Of a stretch of DNA of 7,139 bases, positions 1 to 5,400 are shown one piece after another. The first letter of the stretch is position 1. Each line of letters begins with the position of its first letter. This DNA comes from Euryarchaeota archaeon Ods04 (GTDB lineage: Archaea; Halobacteriota; Halobacteria; Halobacteriales; Halorutilaceae), in contig JAQZDD010000050.1 in the NCBI GenBank assembly GCA_028751055.1, forward strand, positions 1-7,139. Direction: 5' to 3'. Under the pieces are notes generated by a model. The model searched no databases. It was given only the letters and a program-made list of their open reading frames with translations, and had not been told where the DNA came from. Both the position numbers and the translations under genes were made by a program.

Positions 1-2
1 AC

Positions 3-710
3 TTCGAGAGGAACGTCGAGATACGGGACTCGGTTACGAGCACCGAGGGCGTCGTGTCGATATCCTTCGACTGGACGGGCTTCGCAGACGCTGACGGCGA
101 CGAACTCCGTGTCGGAGACGTCTTCGTCGGTAGCGGACTCGCTCTGACCGGCAACGAACGTCTAGTGTTGGAGTTCTCGGGCGACATACCGCTCGACTCC
201 GTCTCGCCCGAACCCGACACGAACGAAGGAGACCGTATGGTCTGGGACGGCGAGAGGTTCTTCGAGGAAGGACAGCCTTCAGTCGTCTTCGCCGAGTCGA
301 CCGACGACCGAAACGGCACAGACGAACCGTCCTCGGCTCCGTACACGACGACTACCATAGTAGCGGGCTTACTCGTCCTCCTGTCGGGCTTCGCGGGAGG
401 TCTCTATCTGAGTAGAGCGACGGGAATAATGGGACGGAAGGAAGAAGACGAAGAAGAAGACGGAGACGAAGACGGAGACGAAGCCGAGGTCAACACCTCG
501 CTCCTCTCCGACGAGGAACGCGTCGTCCGTATCCTCAAGAAGAACGGCGGCAAGATGAAGCAGGCTGAGATAGTCGAACAGACCGACTGGTCGAAGAGCA
601 AGGTCAGCATGCTCCTGAGCAACATGGAGGAAGACGGCAAGATATCCAAGCTCCGTCTCGGACGCGAGAACGTCATCGAACTCGAAGACGACGCCGACGC
701 ACAGGAATAG
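3..710 (+). CDS. Membrane-anchored winged helix-turn-helix protein (5' end outside window)
   Basis: The reading frame is open from the left edge, so the GTG at 54 is probably internal and the true start, probably with a signal peptide, lies upstream. The visible 235 residues show three parts. Residues 1 to about 110 form a beta-rich segment with the FDWTGFA and RLVLEF...SPEPD...MVWDGER pattern found in haloarchaeal ectodomains that precede a membrane helix. A single transmembrane helix follows at about 118-136 (IVAGLLVLLSGFAGGLYL). After a very acidic linker (EEDEEEDGDEDGDE) comes a winged helix-turn-helix at about 165-227, with a recognition-helix region DWSKSKVSMLLSNMEEDGKI. This is the architecture of haloarchaeal membrane-tethered HTH proteins, with the sensor outside and the DNA-binding domain inside. 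The target and the signal cannot be read from the sequence. It ends 17 nt before mptE on the same strand, so co-transcription is likely. Confidence 0.85.
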   Translation, partial: FERNVEIRDSVTSTEGVVSISFDWTGFADADGDELRVGDVFVGSGLALTGNERLVLEFSGDIPLDSVSPEPDTNEGDRMVWDGERFFEEGQPSVVFAESTDDRNGTDEPSSAPYTTTTIVAGLLVLLSGFAGGLYLSRATGIMGRKEEDEEEDGDEDGDEAEVNTSLLSDEERVVRILKKNGGKMKQAEIVEQTDWSKSKVSMLLSNMEEDGKISKLRLGRENVIELEDDADAQE

Positions 711-719
711 ACGGGGACT

Positions 720-725
720 GAGGAG
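720..725 (+). promoter_or_regulatory. Candidate Shine-Dalgarno sequence of mptE
   Basis: GAGGAG lies just before the ATG at 728 and resembles the archaeal 16S-complementary sequence GGAGGTGATC. It overlaps the alternative GTG at 725, which favours the ATG at 728 as the start. Spacing is short (2-4 nt), so the call is tentative. Confidence 0.45.
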
Positions 726-727
726 TG

Positions 728-1372
728 ATGGAGTTCGAACTCTGGGAGCCGTTCTACGAAGCTATAATCGAAGATTTCGGCTACTCGCGTGACGAAGACA
801 GACGTGCGGCACGGTTTCTGGACGAGAACCTCGAACCGTTCGACACAGAACGTTTAGACGCAATCGTGCGCGACGAGATGGCTGTCGTAGTCGGCGACGC
901 GCCTTCGCTCGAACCGTCGCGTGTGCCCGAGGACGGCGTCGTAGTGGCGGCTGACGGCGCGGCGGAACGTCTCTCCGACGCAGGGGTACGCGTCGACGTG
1001 ATGGTGACCGACTTGGACGGCGCGCCCACGTACGCCGCGGAGATGTCGCACGGTGACGACGGTACTGTCGTGATGCACGCACACGGCGACAACCGCGACG
1101 CGCTCGAAAGATGGCTACCCGAGTTCGAAGTCTCGAACGTCGTCGGCACGACGCAGGTCGACCCTCGTGAGTTCGACGCCCTGCACAACTTCGGCGGCTT
1201 CACCGACGGCGACCGCTCTGCGTTTCTGGCTGACGCGTTCGGCGCGTCACGTATCGAAGTCGTAGGCTTCGACTTCACGGCGGCGGAAGGCGAAAAACGC
1301 GAGAAACTGCGGTGGGCACAGCGTCTACTGCGTGTGCTGAGCGAGGAGCGCGACGAAAATATCGTCGGTTAA
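728..1372 (+). CDS. mptE: 6-hydroxymethyl-7,8-dihydropterin pyrophosphokinase (MptE, DUF115 family)
   Basis: The 214-residue protein matches archaeal MptE, which transfers pyrophosphate from ATP to 6-hydroxymethyl-7,8-dihydropterin, a step toward tetrahydromethanopterin or folate. Visible motifs, numbered from the ATG: VAADGA (73-78), VTDLDG (93-98, acidic residues suited to Mg-ATP binding), HAHGDN (117-122), GFTDGDRSAF (157-166), VGFDF (179-183) and KREKLRWA (190-197). The N-terminus MEFELWEPFYEAI is typical of haloarchaeal members, which supports the ATG over the GTG one codon upstream. The length is normal for a complete protein. This archaeal family is unrelated to bacterial FolK. It probably shares a transcript with the HTH protein upstream. 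The enzyme is cytosolic. No oddities are visible, and the stop is followed by a short T-rich stretch. Confidence 0.93.
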   Translation: MEFELWEPFYEAIIEDFGYSRDEDRRAARFLDENLEPFDTERLDAIVRDEMAVVVGDAPSLEPSRVPEDGVVVAADGAAERLSDAGVRVDVMVTDLDGAPTYAAEMSHGDDGTVVMHAHGDNRDALERWLPEFEVSNVVGTTQVDPREFDALHNFGGFTDGDRSAFLADAFGASRIEVVGFDFTAAEGEKREKLRWAQRLLRVLSEERDENIVG

Positions 1373-1488
1373 CGCTTACCTTTTCCGCCCATCTCGTCGC
1401 CAGTCTATCGGTTCCGTCATCCATCTAACTGCCACGTCGCTTGTCTGCCTGTATCGTCGCTACCGTCTAACTTTCCCGTCGCCGGTAT
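1373..1488. other. Pyrimidine-rich convergent intergenic region
   Basis: This gap separates the converging 3' ends of mptE and the glutaredoxin gene. The plus strand is C/T-rich. It carries CTTTTCC just after the mptE stop (about 1379-1385), a plausible weak archaeal transcription-termination signal, and several loose repeats of GTCGC and TCTAACT. I see no hairpin followed by a T-run, no RNA gene and no credible ORF. Confidence 0.4.
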
Positions 1489-1848
1489 CTAAGCTACTGC
1501 GTCTATCTTCTCTTCTAGTTCGCCTTCCTCGTGCATCTCGACCACGATGTCGCTACCTCCCAAGAACTCGCCGTCGACGAAGACCTGCGGAACCGTGGGC
1601 CAGTCCGACACCTCTTCGAGAACTTCACGTATACGTTCGTCGCGGAGAACGTCGACAGTCTCGAACTCCTCCTCGTGGAGCGAGACGGCTTTTACGGCGC
1701 GTGCCGAGTAGCCGCACTGGGGCATCATCTTGTTGCCCTTCATGAAGATGATGATGTCGTTCTCGTCTATCGCACGCTCTATCTCTGCCTTCATCTCCTC
1801 GCGTGTCTCTGCGTTCTGTATCGATTTCTGAGTTTCACTGAGTTCCAT
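1489..1848 (-). CDS. Monothiol glutaredoxin (Grx4/GrxD type), CGYS active site
   Basis: The 119-residue protein has the single-domain monothiol glutaredoxin layout: the lead-in IIIFMKGNK with Lys37 expected to contact the thiol cofactor, the active-site loop PQCGYS (Cys45), the cis-proline motif WPTVPQVFVDGEF (83-95) and GGSDI (97-101). Such proteins bind and pass on [2Fe-2S] clusters, ligated by the active-site Cys and a low-molecular-weight thiol, rather than acting as reductases. The common motif is CGFS; here Phe is replaced by Tyr. Haloarchaea are known for gamma-glutamylcysteine rather than glutathione, so the thiol partner may differ (inference). The start ATG at 1848 is preceded by a TATA-like box at leaderless spacing. 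The gene lies downstream of bolA on the same strand; BolA proteins are the known physical partners of this glutaredoxin class. There is no second Cys in the active site. Confidence 0.95.
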   Translation of the reverse strand: MELSETQKSIQNAETREEMKAEIERAIDENDIIIFMKGNKMMPQCGYSARAVKAVSLHEEEFETVDVLRDERIREVLEEVSDWPTVPQVFVDGEFLGGSDIVVEMHEEGELEEKIDAVA

Positions 1849-1875
1849 GTGCAGTCCCGTCTTGGTCGCACGGAC

Positions 1876-1882
1876 GTAAAAC
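1876..1882 (-). promoter_or_regulatory. TATA-like box of the glutaredoxin gene
   Basis: On the minus strand the sequence reads GTTTTAC, with its near edge 28 nt upstream of the ATG at 1848. This is the spacing expected for a leaderless haloarchaeal transcript. It sits inside the symmetric ACGT-AAA-ACGT sequence (1874-1884). It implies that the glutaredoxin gene can be transcribed separately from bolA. Confidence 0.5.
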
Positions 1883-1919
1883 GTTCACCCTTCGGTAGCT
1901 TCAGTAGTTCAGTCAGAGA

Positions 1920-2171
1920 CTAACCCGCCTCCTCGTGAGTCTGTGCGCGTATCTCGACGGCGTGTATCTCGCCGCCCATCGCATCGCCGAGCGCGCCGTA
2001 GACCGCACGGTGACGGTCGACGCGCGACATCTCCTCGAACTTGTCCGAGGTGATGATTAGTCCGAAATGCGCGCCCTCCGACTTCTCGTGTTCGTGGTCG
2101 TCACGCACGATTTCGATTTCGGCTTCGGGAAATTCGTTACGTAGCAGGCTCTCGACATCTTCTTTCTTCAT
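1920..2171 (-). CDS. bolA: BolA family protein
   Basis: The 83-residue protein matches the BolA/IbaG fold: an N-terminal helix with acidic beta strand (FPEAEIEIVRDDHEH), the core GAHFGLIITSDKFEEMSRVDRHRAVYGAL (34-60), then GGEIHAVEIRAQTHEE. His70 (EIHAVEI) corresponds to the conserved C-terminal His that ligates a shared [2Fe-2S] cluster with monothiol glutaredoxins. His27, His29 and His35 lie in or near the variable loop that supplies the other ligand. The frame is open upstream to 2435, but the family begins at MKKEDVE and the upstream translation is basic and Cys-containing, so the ATG at 2171 is chosen. A TATA-like TTTACTA 26 nt upstream fits a leaderless start. The gene precedes the glutaredoxin gene by 71 bp on the same strand and diverges from map. 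The likely role is cytosolic Fe-S cluster trafficking or sensing with the neighbouring glutaredoxin. Confidence 0.93.
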   Translation of the reverse strand: MKKEDVESLLRNEFPEAEIEIVRDDHEHEKSEGAHFGLIITSDKFEEMSRVDRHRAVYGALGDAMGGEIHAVEIRAQTHEEAG

Positions 2172-2246
2172 CGTCGCCGTATCTTCGCGTCGGTGGTAGT
2201 AAAGATTCCCGCAACAGTTTTGTCTCCTCCGACGCTTTTTCCGGCG
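2172..2246. promoter_or_regulatory. Divergent bolA/map promoter region
   Basis: This 75-bp gap separates the divergent bolA and map start codons. For bolA, TTTACTA on the minus strand (2203 down to 2197) is a TATA-like box at leaderless distance. For map, the best candidate is the weak AGTTTT at 2216-2221, 26-31 nt before its ATG. A CTTTTT tract at 2235-2240 is too close to the start to be a TATA box. Both genes probably use leaderless transcripts, as no Shine-Dalgarno sequence is visible. Confidence 0.5.
2187..2235. repeat. Inverted repeat flanking the bolA TATA box
   Basis: GCGTCGGTGG (2187-2196) and CCTCCGACGC (2226-2235) are inverted copies matching at 9 of 10 positions, including a perfect 7-bp outer part. 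They bracket the candidate promoter elements of both divergent genes. Arm centres are 39 bp apart. This could be a paired operator half-site arrangement or a chance match in GC-rich DNA. Confidence 0.45.
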
Positions 2247-3119
2247 ATGGCTAACCTCGAAAAACACCGCGAGGCTGGACGGATACACAAGAAGGTCACG
2301 GAGACGGCGCGCGACATGGTCAAGGAGGGTGCGTCGCTCCTCGAACTCGCAGAGACAGTCGAACAGGAGATACGCGACGAGGGCGGCGCGCCCGCTTTCC
2401 CCGTCAACATATCGCGCGACGAGGAGGCGGCACACGCGACGCCGTCACGCGACGACGACGATACCTTCGGCGAGGAGATGGTCAACATCGACATAGGCGT
2501 GCACGTCGACGGATGGATAGCCGACGCCGCGTTTACAGTCGACATGTCGGGCAACGACGAACTCGTCGAAGCATCGCGCGCCGCGGTCAACGCCGCTGTG
2601 GAACGCGTCGAGGCGGGTGTGTCGACCGCCGAACTCGGACGCGTCATAGAAGAGACGATAGACGGCTACGGCTACAACCCCGTCTACAACCTGACGGGAC
2701 ACGGTCTCGGCGAGTACGAACAGCACACGTCGCCGTCGGTTCCCAACCGCGCCGTCGACCAAGGCGTGACGCTCGAAGCAGGCGACGTAATCGCAATCGA
2801 GCCGTTTGCGACGGACGGACGCGGAAAGGTCAAGGAGGGAAGCGCGGAGGAGATATTCTCCCTGCAGGACCCCGACGCACGCGTCCGTTCGCGCAACGCA
2901 CGCGACCTCGTCGAGACAGTAAAGGAGGAGTACAGGACGCTGCCGTTCGCAAAAAGGTGGCTGGACGACAACCGTCTTGACATGTCGTTGAGGCGTCTAA
3001 AGGCGTCTGACGTAGTCGAAGGCTACCCCGTCCTCAAGGAGCGCGACGGCTTCTTCGTCTCACAGGCGGAGCACACCGTCATCGTTGAGGAGGACGGATG
3101 TGAGGTCACTACGCGGTGA
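2247..3119 (+). CDS. map: Methionine aminopeptidase, type II
   Basis: The 290-residue enzyme removes the initiator methionine from nascent proteins in the cytosol. The pita-bread-fold metal ligands are all present at the spacing of archaeal type II enzymes: Asp82 (IDIGVHVDG), Asp93 (IADAAF), His152 (GHGLGEYEQH), Glu185 (IEPF) and Glu275 (QAEHTVIV). His63 (AHATPS) is the expected catalytic His near the N-terminus. The insert at about 210-260, including RTLPFAKRWL, marks the type II class that lacks a zinc-binding N-terminal extension. The frame is open 18 codons further upstream to a GTG at 2193, but MANLEKHREAGRIHKKV is the family's usual start, so the ATG at 2247 is used. The gene diverges from bolA. 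A very short gap with its own TATA box separates it from the AAA+ gene downstream, so the two need not share a transcript. Confidence 0.96.
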   Translation: MANLEKHREAGRIHKKVTETARDMVKEGASLLELAETVEQEIRDEGGAPAFPVNISRDEEAAHATPSRDDDDTFGEEMVNIDIGVHVDGWIADAAFTVDMSGNDELVEASRAAVNAAVERVEAGVSTAELGRVIEETIDGYGYNPVYNLTGHGLGEYEQHTSPSVPNRAVDQGVTLEAGDVIAIEPFATDGRGKVKEGSAEEIFSLQDPDARVRSRNARDLVETVKEEYRTLPFAKRWLDDNRLDMSLRRLKASDVVEGYPVLKERDGFFVSQAEHTVIVEEDGCEVTTR

Positions 3120-3123
3120 ACTA

Positions 3124-3141
3124 CCGGAAATGAATTCCCGG
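3124..3141. repeat. 18-bp near-palindrome before the AAA+ gene promoter
   Basis: CCGGAAATGAATTCCCGG is an inverted repeat: CCGG-x-AAT pairs with ATT-x-CCGG, with one mismatch and a two-base centre. The motif CCGGAAA is also directly repeated at 3124-3130 and 3138-3144. It begins 5 nt after the map stop and ends just before a TATA-like box, so it could be an operator or activator site. It lacks a following T-run and so is a poor terminator. Confidence 0.5.
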
Positions 3142-3144
3142 AAA

Positions 3145-3155
3145 GATAAATAAAC
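3145..3155 (+). promoter_or_regulatory. TATA-like box of the AAA+ ATPase gene
   Basis: GATAAATAAAC is the most AT-rich short stretch in its neighbourhood and is preceded by GGAAA, resembling a BRE purine element. It lies 38-48 nt before the ATG at 3192, which would give a 5' leader of roughly 15-20 nt rather than a leaderless transcript. Confidence 0.55.
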
Positions 3156-3191
3156 TGTTATGTTCGTCGGGTTCGTAGCAGGCAAGATAGA

Positions 3192-4535
3192 ATGGATAGG
3201 TTAGACGTTGTTGAGGTGATGCTCACCGCAGAGGCGTACAACGACAACCCGGAGTTGGACGAGGACGACCTGCCCCCACGTTTCCGTAAGGCGGCGTGGA
3301 ACGGCGAGCGCACGATAGAACGTCCGCTCGTGGTGACCGAGGCGTTCGTGGAGGAGATGTACGGCGACGACGGAGGCGGCGCGTGGGAAGCTATCGAAGG
3401 ACTGCCTTTCACGGACCGCGACTCGATAGACGGCACACTGCGTTTCACGGTATCCGACCTTGCGCGCGACTGGTACGTCGACCAGACGGACGAGGAGCGC
3501 GTCTCGCGCAACCCCGTTCTTGCTTACGAGTTCGGCGAAGAGTTCGGCGTCGACTACGACGATGTGGTCGCGGAGAACCGCCCGAAGGAGGCGGACGCAG
3601 AATGGGTACACAGCCTCGTCGAGGAGATACTCGGCGAGGGCGAGGAGGCGGAGGAGATGCTCGAACTCGTCGAGATATTCGCGCCCGAGGAGATAGAGCT
3701 AAGTCTCGACGACATCGTTCTGACGGAGGAGCAGGAGAAGGAAGTCGAGAAGGTGATGAAGGCGATAGAGCACCGCGACTACCTCCGCGAGGTCGGTCTG
3801 AGCGAGATTGGCAAGCTCCTTTTCGTCGGTCCTCCGGGGACGGGCAAGACGAGCACAGCAAAGGCGTTGAGCGGAAGGCTCGAACTCCCCTTCATCGAGG
3901 TCAAGCTCTCTATGATAACCTCGCAGTACTTAGGCGAGACGGCGAAGAACGTCGATAAAGTGTTCGAGTTGGCGAAGATGCTCTCGCCCTGCATACTGTT
4001 CATAGACGAGTTCGACTCGATTGCAAAGACACGCGACTCCGACGAACACGCCGCGCTCAAGCGAACCGTGAACACGCTCCTCAAGAGCATCGACGACATA
4101 TCGCTCGTCCGTGACTCGGTTCTGCTGATAGGCGCGACCAACCACCCCAAGATGCTCGACTACGCCGCGTGGCGACGTTTCGACGAGATTGTCGAGTTTC
4201 CCGCACCCGACGAGATGATGCGCGCCCAGATTCTGCGTATCATAACGCGCGACGTCGAAATTGAGGGGTTCGACGCCGAGGAACTCGCCGCCGAAACAGA
4301 GGGACTGACAGGAAGCGACCTGCGTCTCGTCCTGCGCGAAGCCGTCTTGGACGCGCTCACGAGCGACCGCCGGACGCTGACACAGGACGACCTTCTGCGC
4401 GCGGTTGAGAACTTCGAGAAACGGAAGAACCTGAAGGAACTCGACATGGTAGGCGGTTCGTCGCCCATCAACAGCGATGGTGAAGGGGACGGACACGACC
4501 ACAGCCACGGACCGGGTACCACACACGGACACTAA
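3192..4535 (+). CDS. AAA+ ATPase with unrecognised N-terminal region and His-rich C-terminus
   Basis: The 447-residue protein has a classical AAA module at about 175-410: Walker A GPPGTGKT (213-220), a pore-loop-like stretch QYLGETAKNVDKVFELAK (245-262), Walker B ILFIDE (268-273), sensor 1 Asn317 (IGATNHP), a compact second region of homology with WRRFDEIVEFP (327-337; Arg328/Arg329 are candidate arginine fingers) and a sensor-2-type GLTGSDLRLVLREA helix (371-384). Residues 1-165 are acidic and contain no domain I recognise. They include an internal acidic helix at about 138-165. The C-terminal tail contains GHDHSHGPGTTHGH (434-447), with five His that could bind metal. Membership of the broad Cdc48/Vps4/SpoVK-like AAA group is clear; the substrate is unknown. 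Protein remodelling or a chaperone role is inference. The start ATG at 3192 follows a strong TATA-like element. The hydrolase gene begins 32 nt after the stop and may be co-transcribed. Confidence 0.9.
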   Translation: MDRLDVVEVMLTAEAYNDNPELDEDDLPPRFRKAAWNGERTIERPLVVTEAFVEEMYGDDGGGAWEAIEGLPFTDRDSIDGTLRFTVSDLARDWYVDQTDEERVSRNPVLAYEFGEEFGVDYDDVVAENRPKEADAEWVHSLVEEILGEGEEAEEMLELVEIFAPEEIELSLDDIVLTEEQEKEVEKVMKAIEHRDYLREVGLSEIGKLLFVGPPGTGKTSTAKALSGRLELPFIEVKLSMITSQYLGETAKNVDKVFELAKMLSPCILFIDEFDSIAKTRDSDEHAALKRTVNTLLKSIDDISLVRDSVLLIGATNHPKMLDYAAWRRFDEIVEFPAPDEMMRAQILRIITRDVEIEGFDAEELAAETEGLTGSDLRLVLREAVLDALTSDRRTLTQDDLLRAVENFEKRKNLKELDMVGGSSPINSDGEGDGHDHSHGPGTTHGH

Positions 4536-4549
4536 GACTAATCTGCCTA

Positions 4550-4571
4550 TAGACTGACTCTAGACTGATGA
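4550..4571 (+). repeat. Tandem 11-bp repeat overlapping the hydrolase start codon
   Basis: TAGACTGACTC (4550-4560) is followed at once by TAGACTGATGA (4561-4571); the first 8 bases are identical. The 11-bp period equals about one helical turn. The second copy contains the ATG of the downstream gene. No Shine-Dalgarno sequence is present, so the repeat may be a translation or regulator-binding element, or simply a small duplication. Confidence 0.5.
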
Positions 4572-5350
4572 AGATAACCCTCCTTGGAACCGGTGACTCG
4601 GCGGGTGTGCCGCATATCGGCTGTGACTGCGAGACCTGTCAACGTTACTTGGAGGAGGGGAAGCACCGCACACGTTTCTCTATACTCGTCGAGAACGACG
4701 GCGAGCGGGTGCTTATCGACGCTTCGCCAGACCTGCGTTTCCAGTTTCTCCGCGAAGGTATCGACAGCGTCGACTACCTGATACTGACACACGCCCACTA
4801 CGACCATTACGCCGGACTCGGGAGCCTCTACCGTGTCATCTGGGACCCACTACCGACCTACGGCGTGCCCAACGTCCTCGACTCAGTCTTCGACGAGTAC
4901 TCGTACCTGCCTTTCCCTCGTCGGTTCGACGTCGAGCCTTTCGAGCCTTTCGAGGTCGCAGGTCTGGAGTTCAAGCTCGTTCCCGTCCACCATCCGCCCG
5001 TCGAGACATACGGCGTCGTGATACGCGACAACGAGACGGGTGCGAAGGTCGCAGTAACCGGCGACACTTCGCGTTACTTCGACGAACGGTCGTTCGAGGA
5101 GATGCGCGGTGCCGACCTGTTGGTCGCCGACGCCTTCGTGCCAGCCGAGGGCGACTACAACAGGTTCGTCGCCGACCGTATATCGGACGACGGCTTGGAG
5201 TTCGCCGACAAACATATGACGTACGAGGGTGCTATCGACCTTGTGGAGGCACTCGAACCCGACGAGTTCGCCTTGGTACATCTGTCGCACTACTTCACGG
5301 AGGAGCACGAAGAACTCGCCGACGACGGCGACGTTTACGTCATCGAGTGA
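4568..5350 (+). CDS. PhnP-like metallo-beta-lactamase-fold hydrolase
   Basis: The 260-residue protein starts with LLGTGDSAGVPHIGCDCETC. Cys19, Cys21 and Cys24 match the structural-zinc cysteines of the PhnP branch, and His216 (DKHMTYEGA) is a possible fourth ligand. The catalytic dinuclear metal site is complete: THAHYDH (74-80; His75, His77, Asp79, His80), His141/His142 (VPVHHPPV), Asp166 (VTGDTSR) and His238 (LVHLSHY). PhnP itself is a cyclic phosphodiesterase acting on phosphoribosyl cyclic phosphate after C-P lyase, but no phn genes are present here and the real substrate may be another cyclic phosphate or phosphodiester. The length is usual for the family. The start ATG is the only one that keeps the LLGTG strand at the very N-terminus. 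It lies 32 nt after the AAA+ gene with no clear promoter between, suggesting an operon. Cytosolic; no signal peptide. Confidence 0.88.
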   Translation: MKITLLGTGDSAGVPHIGCDCETCQRYLEEGKHRTRFSILVENDGERVLIDASPDLRFQFLREGIDSVDYLILTHAHYDHYAGLGSLYRVIWDPLPTYGVPNVLDSVFDEYSYLPFPRRFDVEPFEPFEVAGLEFKLVPVHHPPVETYGVVIRDNETGAKVAVTGDTSRYFDERSFEEMRGADLLVADAFVPAEGDYNRFVADRISDDGLEFADKHMTYEGAIDLVEALEPDEFALVHLSHYFTEEHEELADDGDVYVIE

Positions 5351-5371
5351 AAGGCACGCAAAACATAACGC

Positions 5372-5378
5372 ATTAAAC
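5372..5378 (+). promoter_or_regulatory. TATA-like box of the EMC6-like gene
   Basis: ATTAAAC lies 23-29 nt before the ATG at 5401, exactly where a leaderless haloarchaeal promoter is expected. The AT-rich CAAAACATAACG just upstream (5359-5370) may hold the BRE. No Shine-Dalgarno sequence precedes the ATG, which agrees with a leaderless transcript. Confidence 0.55.
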
Positions 5379-5400
5379 CGCAGCGTCCGAACCACCGATA

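Noticed and set aside
1373..1492. The mptE frame stays open for 39 codons after its TAA stop
   Set aside because: The translation is rich in Ser, Pro, Cys and His with almost no acidic residues, unlike the proteins here, and MptE already has its normal full length. It is chance openness of pyrimidine-rich DNA.
1895..1919. TTCAGTAG/TTCAGTCA near-repeat after the bolA stop as a terminator or attachment site
   Set aside because: It is only two short imperfect units with no stem followed by a T-run on the minus strand and no mobile-element gene nearby.
1531..1923. 130-codon open frame on the plus strand opposite the glutaredoxin gene
   Set aside because: It is the antisense shadow of a well-supported gene, and its translation has no recognisable motif.
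2172..2435. Upstream extension of the bolA frame to 171 residues
   Set aside because: The extra residues are basic and Cys-containing, overlap the map coding region in antisense and the promoter gap, and are absent from the BolA family.
3445..3861. Long open frames with Arg/Ser/Pro-rich translations within the AAA+ gene, on both strands
   Set aside because: These are typical off-frame shadows in GC-rich codon-biased DNA; the composition is unlike haloarchaeal proteins and the AAA+ frame fully explains the region.
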